From: Streptomyces sp. TRM70350
GTDB lineage: Bacteria > Actinomycetota > Actinomycetes > Streptomycetales > Streptomycetaceae
Direction: 5' to 3'
NCBI RefSeq assembly: GCF_019219825.1
Contig: NZ_JAHUXH010000025.1
Location: 1 to 64,000, forward strand
DNA length: 64,000 nt
Positions 45,044 to 51,999 of the stretch are shown here, in pieces (positions within the stretch are counted from its first letter, which is position 1; each line of letters opens with the position of its first letter). The notes beneath the pieces are model-generated. The model did not search any database, was not told where the DNA came from, and saw only the letters and a list, made by a program, of their open reading frames with translations. The position numbers and the translations under genes were made by a program.

Positions 45044-46579
45044 CTACGCCATGTCGCTGCCCGCGAGCTTCCATTCCCGGTGCAGGGCGCCCAGCGGGAC
45101 GCTGTGCCGGAACACGGGTGTGTCGAAGACCGACAGCTGGATGCGCAGGGTGCCGGTGAGGTCGACACCGCCGTACAGGCTCCAGACGGCGGGTGTGCCG
45201 GCGGTGGCCGTGGCCTCGCCGCGGAGGTACGGCGCCAGGTCGGCGGCGACGCCCACGGTGCCGTAGAGACCGACGGATGCCTGGGCGCCGAGGGTCGCCT
45301 TCACGTTCCCGGCGGTGGTCAGGGCCGTGCGGACCGGCGTGCTGGTCATCTCGGACTCGCTGACCGGCGTCCACCCCTGGGCGAGGCCGAAGGTGCCGCC
45401 CGCCCTGAAGTCGCCCTTCAGGCTCTGCTCGACGTCGGCGGTGATCCGGCCGTCGCCGCTGAGCTGGAGATAGCAGGTCAGGTCGAGGTTCACCACGACG
45501 GGGACGGGGCCGACCTGGAGCACCGGGTCGGCGTGCAGCTTCGCGAACGGGATGCGCAGCGGCGTGTCGGAGAGGGCCGCGCGGCCCCGCAGGGCCCAGC
45601 CCGAGGGCCAGTCGCCGGACACGCCGAGGTACGCGGAGGCCGGGGTGGCGCCGGTGCCCTGGCCGCCGTACCGGAAGTCGACCTGCGGGGCGACCTGGAC
45701 GTGACCGGAGACGGACGCCGCGGCCGACGCCGGTGAGCCCTCGACGGCGGGCAGTTCGGCCCGTACGTCGAGGCGCAGGCTGCCGAGCGGGACCGTGCCG
45801 CCCTCGGGGCCGATGTGGACGTCACCGGCCTCGGACCAGGAGACGTCGACATCGGGGAGGAGCTTGTCGATGTCGAAGGCGGCGGGGTCGACCGGGACGG
45901 AGCCGCGGGCGGTGTCGTCGCCGAGCAGGGCGTTGAGCGTGGCGGGCTCGGTCCGCACCTCGGTGCCCTCGTCGGTCTCGCCGATGACCTCGGTGACCTT
46001 GACGAGGAGTCCGTCCGGGGCGCCGGGCGCGGGGGCGCTGGCGATCACGTCACCGACGGCGGGGCTGGGGGACGGGGACGGGCCGGAACTAGGCTTCGCC
46101 GGCGGGGAGATGACGGCGCGTCGGGTCCGGCTGTCGTAGGAGTCGACGGTGAGGGCGGTCTCACGGGCCTCCGCCTGCTCACCGGGCGGGCCCGGGGTGG
46201 CGGTGGCGGTCGGGGCGTCGGCGGGGGCGGCCGCCACGGCGAGCGGCTCGCTGTCCCCGGCGGGCTCGGCCTGGTCGGCACGGGCCTGGCGGGTCTGCTC
46301 GACGGCCGCGCGGCCGTCCTCCTGCGGCGGCGCGGAGCAGCCCGCGGCGAGCAGCAGGGCGGCTGCGGATAAGGGGTCCTTGCACTATGAGCGTCCGATC
46401 AGGTCGCGTGGTCTGGTGCCGTGCATCGCAAGGCGCCGGAGCGCCCTGGTAGCGGAGCTACCTGGGCGTTTCGGCGACGCGGCGAGGTGCGGTGCCAGGC
46501 CGCGCGACCCGGGCGGGCATAGTGCAAGGACCCCTAAGACGGGCAGGAGGGTACGCGTGTGGCGCTTGCGTCTGCGCAA
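45044..46579 (-). pseudogene. Lipoprotein gene interrupted in its signal peptide by a MITE-like element
   Basis: With the insertion and one target repeat removed (165 bases) the gene is an open frame of 456 codons from TTG 46579, with AGGA upstream. Its signal peptide begins MRRRKRHTRTLLPVL and continues SAAALLLAAGC, a good lipobox. The mature part is a Gly/Ala/Pro linker and a beta-rich domain of unknown function (VHIGPEGGTVPLGSLRLDVR, VVVNLDLTCYLQLSGDGRIT, LYGTVGVAADLAPYLRGEAT). In the present sequence translation from 46579 runs into the element and stops at TAG (46387-46385), five codons before the original frame resumes. A cytosolic fragment could start at GTG 46237, but export would be lost. 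Confidence 0.85.
46373..46534. mobile_element. 162-bp MITE-like element with 17-bp terminal inverted repeats
   Basis: Left end GGGGTCCTTGCACTATG (46373-46389) is perfectly repeated in inverse at 46518-46534. The element is flanked by TAA on both sides (46370-46372 and 46535-46537), the expected 3-base target duplication. It has no transposase frame. Removal restores a lipoprotein signal peptide. A 3-base TNA duplication and GGGG ends recall IS5-group elements; the family call is inference. Confidence 0.9.
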
Positions 46580-46781
46580 GGTGAGTCCTGGGGGTGGGGG
46601 GTGACATGAGGGATCCGGCGGGGAGATTTCCTACCCGTCGGTAACCGCGCATGAGCATGCCACGGCCAGCCGACCGGAGCTCCACATTCCGGCCGCATCT
46701 CCGAGTGACGTGGGCCACTGACCCGGGTCTGGGGGCAGCCGCCTGGACCACCGTCGGCGGCGCCCCCACCCGACGGACGAC

Positions 46782-48017
46782 TCAGTCCCCCACCGGCGCC
46801 TCCGTCTTGACGTCCTCCTCCCTGGCGTCCTCCTCCCGGCGTACCGGCCCGGACACCCCCTTGGAGCGGCGCAGCCAGCGCATCGCGAGCGGCTCGGTGT
46901 AGCGGGCCGTGAGGGGGCCGAGGATGACCAGGATCAGGACGTACGCGGTGGCCAGCGGGCCCAGGGACGGTTCGATGCCGGCCGTCACCGCCAGGCCCGC
47001 GATCACGATCGAGAACTCGCCGCGGGCCACCAGCGCGCCGCCCGTGCGCCAGCGGCCCTTGACGGAGATACCGGCGCGCCGGGCCGCCCAGTAGCCGGTG
47101 GCGATCTTGGTCAGGGCGGTGACGACGGCCAGGGCGAGAGCGGGCAGCAGCACCGGCGGGATGCTCGCGGGGTCGGTGTGCAGGCCGAAGAAGACGAAGA
47201 AGACCGCGGCGAACAGGTCGCGCAACGGGCTCAGCAGAGTGTGCGCGCCCTCCGCGACCTCCCCGGACAGCGCGATGCCGACCAGGAACGCGCCCACCGC
47301 CGCCGACACCTGCAGCTGCTGGGCGATGCCCGCGACCAGGATCGTCAGTCCGAGGACGACCAGCAGCAGCTTCTCCGGGTCGTCGCTGGAGACGAACCGC
47401 GAGATGACCCGGCCGTAGCGCACGGCCGCGAACAGGACCAGCCCCGCCACGCCCAGCGCGATCGCCAGCGTCACACTCCCCGCCGCGAGACCGACCCCGG
47501 CGACCAGCGCGGTGACGATGGGCAGGTACACGGCCATCGCCAGGTCCTCCAGGACCAGCACGCTGAGGATCACCGGCGTCTCGCGGTTGCCGATCCGGCC
47601 CAGTTCGCCGAGCACCTTGGCGATGACACCGGAGGACGAGATCCAGGTGACGCCCGCCAGGACCACGGCGGCCACCGGACCCCAGCCCAGCAGCAGCGCG
47701 ACCGCCGCGCCCGGCAGGGCGTTGAGCGCGCAGTCGACCAGGCCCGCCGGGTAGTGGGCCTTGAGGTTGGTGACGAGGTCGCTGGCCGTGTACTCCAGGC
47801 CGAGCATCAACAGCAGCAGGATGACGCCGATCTCGGCGCCGATCGCCACGAACTCCTCGCTCGCCCCGAGCGGCAGCAGACCGCCCTCGCCGAAGGCCAG
47901 CCCGGCGAGCAGATAGAGGGGGATGGGGGAGAAACCCAGCCGGCCGGCCACCCGGCCGAGCAGGCCGAGACCGAGCAGAATCGAACCGAACTCGATCAAC
48001 AGGACCGCGGAATGCAC
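46782..48017 (-). CDS. CPA2-type K+/H+ antiporter (KhtU-like)
   Basis: 411 aa, about 12 helices from GTG 48017. The Na_H_exchanger fold is clear: IPLYLLAGLAFGEGGLLPLG, IGVILLLLMLGLEYTASDLV, VTWISSSGVIAKVLGELG, SAAVGAFLVGIALSGEVAEG, RGEFSIVIAGLAVTAGI. The gene directly upstream encodes a KhtT-like regulator four bases away, the KhtTU pattern of Bacillus, which exports K+ under alkaline or high-potassium stress. A charged cytosolic tail ends the protein. Confidence 0.9.
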   Translation of the reverse strand: MHSAVLLIEFGSILLGLGLLGRVAGRLGFSPIPLYLLAGLAFGEGGLLPLGASEEFVAIGAEIGVILLLLMLGLEYTASDLVTNLKAHYPAGLVDCALNALPGAAVALLLGWGPVAAVVLAGVTWISSSGVIAKVLGELGRIGNRETPVILSVLVLEDLAMAVYLPIVTALVAGVGLAAGSVTLAIALGVAGLVLFAAVRYGRVISRFVSSDDPEKLLLVVLGLTILVAGIAQQLQVSAAVGAFLVGIALSGEVAEGAHTLLSPLRDLFAAVFFVFFGLHTDPASIPPVLLPALALAVVTALTKIATGYWAARRAGISVKGRWRTGGALVARGEFSIVIAGLAVTAGIEPSLGPLATAYVLILVILGPLTARYTEPLAMRWLRRSKGVSGPVRREEDAREEDVKTEAPVGD

Positions 48018-48021
48018 CGGC

Positions 48022-48507
48022 TCACTCCCGCCCGAGTATCGCCGCGGCGGCGTCGACGCCCTCGCGGGTGCCGATGACGATCAGCGTGTCACCGCCCGCG
48101 AGCCGGAAGTCCGGCGCCGGGGACGGGATCGCGTCGGCCCGCCGCAGCACGGCCACGACGGACGCGCCGGTCTCGGTGCGCATCCGGGTGTCGCCGAGGA
48201 CGCGGCCGTTCCAGCGAGAGGTCCCGCCGACCTCGATCCGCTCGGCCACCAGCCCGAGGTCCGTGGTGGAGAGCAGGCTGTGGCTGTGGTGCGACGGCTG
48301 CAGCGCGTCGATCAGCGCACCGGCCTCCGGGGCGGTCAGGTGCAGGGAGTGGGCACAGGAGTCCGGGTCGTCGGCCCGGTAGACGTTGACCGTCCGGGTG
48401 CCGTCGCGGTGCGCCACCACGGACAGATGGCGGTGTTCCCGGGTGACCAGGTCGTACTGGACCCCGATGCCCGGTAGCGGCGTCGCCCTCAGGCGTGGAG
48501 CAGACAC
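48022..48507 (-). CDS. KhtT-like RCK_C regulatory subunit
   Basis: 161 aa, soluble. The N-terminal half (LPGIGVQYDLVTREHRHLSV) resembles KhtT; the C-terminal RCK_C domain is LAERIEV-like, with TRMRTETGASVVAVLRRADA and LAGGDTLIVIGTREGVDAAA. Such subunits gate the antiporter by nucleotide or pH. GTG 48507 follows GGGGAGG. Confidence 0.85.
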   Translation of the reverse strand: MSAPRLRATPLPGIGVQYDLVTREHRHLSVVAHRDGTRTVNVYRADDPDSCAHSLHLTAPEAGALIDALQPSHHSHSLLSTTDLGLVAERIEVGGTSRWNGRVLGDTRMRTETGASVVAVLRRADAIPSPAPDFRLAGGDTLIVIGTREGVDAAAAILGRE

Positions 48508-48659
48508 GTTTCCTCCCCTTGCTGATCGTCCTGCTTGCTGATTGCTGTGGTGATCGTCCGGCCGGTCGCCCCGGCGGCCCGTGGCCCCGCCATGCTGCCA
48601 TCCGTCCGTACGGTGGCGGCACGTGTGTCATGACGGATGGACGCGGCGGGCGGAGAACG

Positions 48660-49505
48660 GAGAGGTCGTCAGGGCTGTGACCCCGGTGCCGCTGGGCGAG
48701 GCGATGGTCGTCGTCGGCGGCCTCGCGGCGCTGCTCGCGGTCGACGCGGCCGTCCCGCGCGTCGGTCTCGCCCCGCCGGGCCGTCTGGGCCGGGCATGGC
48801 CACCGCCGATCTGCTGCGGTCCCCTGGCGTCCGCGCCGAGGTCGCCGGGCCCGTGGAGACGGCGGCGCGCTCATCACGACGTACGACACGATGCGGGACC
48901 GTCTGGAGACCGAACGCGCCACCAGTGCGGCCCGTGTTCTGTCCGCCCAGGAGCGGGAACGTCACCGCGTCGCGCGCGAACTCCACGACGAGGTCGGGCA
49001 GACCTTGACCGCCGTTCTGCTTCAGCTCAAGCGGCTCGCCGACCGGGCGCCCGAGGAGTTGCGGGAGGAGGTCGGGCAGGCGCAGGACGCGACCCGGGCC
49101 GGTCTCGACGAGATCCGCCGCATCGCACGCCGGTTGCGGCCGGGAGTGCTGGCGGAGGTGGGGCCGGCCAGTGCGCTGCGGGCGCTGGTCGGCGAGTTCA
49201 CCGCGCACGGCCTGACGGTGCGGCACGACGTGCACGGTGAGCACCGGGTAGCCCAGGGGGCTCACCAACACCGCGCGGCACTCCGGTGCCGACCGTGCCG
49301 AACTCCGGTTCGGGCCGGTCGGGCGGGCGTCGAGCTGCTCGTCCGCGACCACGGCAAGGGGCTCGGTGCGGCGCCGGAAGGGGCCGGGATCGGCGGGACG
49401 CGGGAGCGGGCACTGCTGGTCGGGGCGGTGCTCAGGCGAAGTCCGGCGCCGGAGCGGGGCACGGACGTACGGCTGCGCACACCCCTCACGGGCGGGGCCC
49501 GTTGA
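48660..49505 (+). pseudogene. Decayed NarL-type sensor histidine kinase
   Basis: Pieces of one kinase occur in three plus frames. A membrane segment EAMVVVGGLAALLAVDAAV is in one, ATADLLRSPGVRAEVAGPVE in another. The HisKA_3 block (AQERERHRVARELHDEVGQT, IRRIARRLRPGVLAEVGPAS) is in the frame ending at 49505. After VRHDVHGE the catalytic domain lacks about 12-15 residues, and GLTNTARHSGADRAELRFGP lies in the +1 frame before ELLVRDHGKGLG resumes. At least two frameshifts and a deletion in the ATP-binding region make it non-functional. The stop overlaps the start of the response-regulator remnant (TGATG), the original operon layout. Confidence 0.8.
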
Positions 49506-49993
49506 TGTCGGCACCGCTACGCGTACTGCTCGCGGACGACCACACGCTCGTACGGCGTGGCGTACGGCTCGTCCTCGACGGCGAACCGGATCTGACGGTC
49601 GTCGCCGAGGCGGGGGACGGCGCCGAGGCGGGGGACGGCGCCGAGGCGGGGGACGGCGCCGAGGCGGTCGCGCTCGCCCGGGCGGGCGGGGTGGACCTGG
49701 CCGTGCTGGATGTGGCGATGCCCCGGACGACCGGGCTGCAGGCGGCCCGCGAACTGTCGCGGCGACTGCCCGGCCTGCGCATCCTGATGCTGACGATGTA
49801 CGACAACGAGCAGTACTTCTTCGAGGCCCTCAGAGCTCACGCGGTACGCGATCCGGGCGGGGCTGGTCGGGCCCTGAAAGCGACGGACGTCGGAAAGGCG
49901 GGCGTGGCACGATCCTGCAGCCCGTTTTTCAGCAACCTGACACTGATGTGCCCCCTGGTGCGGCTTCGGCGCTGGCATCGTCTGAATGGCTGA
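49505..49993 (+). pseudogene. Truncated NarL-type response regulator
   Basis: The receiver is recognisable (LRVLLADDHTLVRRGVRLVL, DLAVLDVAMPRTTGLQAARE, RILMLTMYDNEQYFFEALRA) up to about 49836. The frame then runs through unrelated sequence to 49993, and the GYVLKS-type end of the receiver and the LuxR HTH are absent. An 18-base tandem repeat adds AGDGAE units after strand 2. The loss of similarity marks a junction with the RiPP island. Confidence 0.8.
49607..49660 (+). repeat. Three perfect 18-base tandem repeats
   Basis: The unit GAGGCGGGGGACGGCGCC is repeated three times without change in the receiver remnant. Most receivers have a single such segment, so this is probably slippage after loss of selection. 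Confidence 0.92.
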
Positions 49994-50019
49994 AAGTCAT
50001 CCGGTGAGGAGCCGCATTC

Positions 50020-50136
50020 ATGGGGGAAACGGTGATCAGGAGTCTGCCCGGAAACACCGGTAACAGGGGCCTGTCCGGTAAGAAGTCGTCCATCGCTACG
50101 CGCGTCAACGTCACGCTGGTCAACGGCTGGGACTAG
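50020..50136 (+). CDS. 38-residue peptide, candidate RiPP precursor
   Basis: Small ORF with GAGGAG 9 bases before ATG 50020. The peptide starts MGETVIRSLPGNTGNRGLSG and ends SSIATRVNVTLVNGWD after a KK pair. It ends nine bases before the SARP regulator, in front of a full set of RiPP tailoring genes; no other gap in the cluster within the window can hold a precursor. Features that fit: a short Gly/Asn-rich front, a basic break, and a tail with two Ser and two Thr for dehydration or azoline formation. Against: no Cys, no leader motif I recognise, and precursor genes more often follow or precede the tailoring genes than the regulator. The real precursor could lie beyond the right edge. Confidence 0.5.
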   Translation: MGETVIRSLPGNTGNRGLSGKKSSIATRVNVTLVNGWD

Positions 50137-50145
50137 GCAGACGTC

Positions 50146-51999
50146 ATGCGGTTTCGCATCCTTGGGCCGCTGAGCATCACGGACGGTTCCGACTCCGCCG
50201 TGTTGCCGCCCTCCAAGCCGACCATTCTGCTGGCAGTGCTGCTGCTCCACGCCAACACCGTGGTCTCCGCCGAGTACCTGCAGCGGAGCATCTGGGGAGA
50301 GGAGCAGCCGGCCACGGCCAAGGCCGCTCTCCAGACCTGCGTACTGCGGCTGCGGCAGCTCTTCACCCGGCATGGGGTGACCGAGACGCCCGTGGAGGCG
50401 GTGCCCGGCGGTTACCGGATCACTGCCGGGCCGCGTGCCCTGGATCTGATCGCGTTCCGCGAGCAGGTGGCGCGGGCCGGAGAGGCGGGGCACGATCCGG
50501 AGGCGGAACTCCAGCTGCTCAAAGGCGCGTTGGCGCTGTGGCAGGGCCCGCTGCTGGCCAACGTCCGCTCGGACGTGCTGCACCGGGACGAGGTGCCCCG
50601 GCTGGCGGAGGAACGGCTGCGGACCGTGGAGCGCCTGTGCGATCTGCGGTTACGGCTGGGGCACTGCGGCGAGGCGCTCGTGGAGCTGTGGGGCCTGACC
50701 AGGGAGCATCCCGGCCATGAGCGGTTCCGGGAGCAACTCATCGAGGCCCTCTACCGTACGGGTCGGCAGGCCGAGGCACTGGCCGAGTACCGCCGCATCA
50801 AGGAATACCTGGACGACGAACTGGGCGTGGAGCCCTCGCCGGCGCTGCAGCGACTGGAGCTGGCCATCCTGCGGGGCGAGGACCTGGCAGCAGCGGCCGG
50901 GCAACGCCGACCGGAACAGCGGGCGACCGCACCGCCCCCGGTGTCCGCGGGACCGTCGCTGGTGGTCCCGGTTCCCGGCGTGCCGTCGTTCACCGGCCGG
51001 GCGGCCGAGGTCTCCGCCATGGTGGCCCGGCTCACCGCGTCGGAGGGCGGCGACGGCGAACCCGTGACCGTGCTGGTGTCCGGCGCGCCGGGCATCGGCA
51101 AGTCGGCTCTCGCCCACCACGTCGCCCACCTCGTGCGGGACAGTTTCCCGGCCGGCCGACTGCTGGTGCGGATGGTCCGGCCGGACGGCGTTCCGCGCGG
51201 CGCGGACGAGGTCGCGGCGGAGCTGGCGGCGGCACTGGACGGCCGTCGGCCCGGTGAGCGGGCCCTCCTCGTCCTCGACGACGTGGTGGACGCCGACCAG
51301 GTGCGACCGCTGCTGCCGGCCGGGCCGGGGAGCGCCGCCATCGTCACGAGCCGGATGGGGCTCGCGGGCCTGATCGCCACCCACGGCGGCTGGGTGCACC
51401 GGCTGTCCACCTTCGACGCGGAGGACGCGTACCGTCTGCTGCTCGCCGTGCTGGGCGCCGAGCGGGTGGAGGCCGAGCCCGAGGCGGTCCGGCGGCTCGC
51501 CGCGGCCTGCGGCCACTATCCGCTGGCCCTGCGGATCATGGCGGCCCGGCTGCTGACCCGCCCCGGGCTGGGCCTGTCCGACGGCGTCGACTGGCTGGCA
51601 GCCGATCCGCTGGCCCGGCTGTCCCTGGCCGATTCCCCGCGGATGTCCGTCGAGCGTGTGCTCGACGCGGCACTCGACCGGTTGGCTCCCCGGCTCGCGG
51701 CGGCCTTCGTGCGGATCGGGAGCCTGCCGCTGAGCACGGTCCGCGCCGAGGACTGCGCGCCGGTGCTCGGGGTGGCCGCCGCCGAGGCCGAGAGCCTGCT
51801 GGAGCAGCTCGCCGACGCCGGATTCCTGGAGGAAGGGCCGCCCGGCCCGTACCGGGTGCACGACCTGCTGCGCGTGTACGCACGCCGACTCGCCCCGAAC
51901 GAAACCGGCCGGACCGAGAGCCCAGACCGACACCTGACCCGACACCCGACGCGACACCGGACAGAACCGGAAAGAGAAGGTGTGATCCTGCATGGCTGA
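50146..51999 (+). CDS. SARP-family pathway regulator with NB-ARC domain and a TTA codon
   Basis: 617 aa. N-terminal OmpR-type winged helix (about 1-90), bacterial transcriptional activator domain (about 95-240, ending RIKEYLDDELGVEPSPALQ), then an NB-ARC-like ATPase (Walker A SGAPGIGKSALAHH, Walker B ALLVLDDVVDADQ, further HYPLALRIMAARLL). SARP proteins activate antibiotic clusters. Codon 169 is TTA (50650-50652), so translation should need the bldA leucyl-tRNA, tying the cluster to development. The stop overlaps the start of the next gene by eight bases, so it heads the biosynthetic operon. Confidence 0.9.
   Translation: MRFRILGPLSITDGSDSAVLPPSKPTILLAVLLLHANTVVSAEYLQRSIWGEEQPATAKAALQTCVLRLRQLFTRHGVTETPVEAVPGGYRITAGPRALDLIAFREQVARAGEAGHDPEAELQLLKGALALWQGPLLANVRSDVLHRDEVPRLAEERLRTVERLCDLRLRLGHCGEALVELWGLTREHPGHERFREQLIEALYRTGRQAEALAEYRRIKEYLDDELGVEPSPALQRLELAILRGEDLAAAAGQRRPEQRATAPPPVSAGPSLVVPVPGVPSFTGRAAEVSAMVARLTASEGGDGEPVTVLVSGAPGIGKSALAHHVAHLVRDSFPAGRLLVRMVRPDGVPRGADEVAAELAAALDGRRPGERALLVLDDVVDADQVRPLLPAGPGSAAIVTSRMGLAGLIATHGGWVHRLSTFDAEDAYRLLLAVLGAERVEAEPEAVRRLAAACGHYPLALRIMAARLLTRPGLGLSDGVDWLAADPLARLSLADSPRMSVERVLDAALDRLAPRLAAAFVRIGSLPLSTVRAEDCAPVLGVAAAEAESLLEQLADAGFLEEGPPGPYRVHDLLRVYARRLAPNETGRTESPDRHLTRHPTRHRTEPEREGVILHG

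Noticed and set aside
45044..46237. Intact 397-aa cytosolic protein starting at GTG 46237
   Set aside because: The lipobox codons continue upstream in the same frame to the MITE, so the open frame is the body of an interrupted lipoprotein gene.
48891..49505. Intact 204-aa histidine kinase
   Set aside because: HisKA_3 is present but the ATP-binding region has a deletion and frame changes, with missing parts visible in the neighbouring frames.
49929..50123. 64-codon minus-strand ORF opposite the candidate precursor
   Set aside because: No ribosome site and no recognisable features; the plus-strand 38-aa ORF has both position and a ribosome site.
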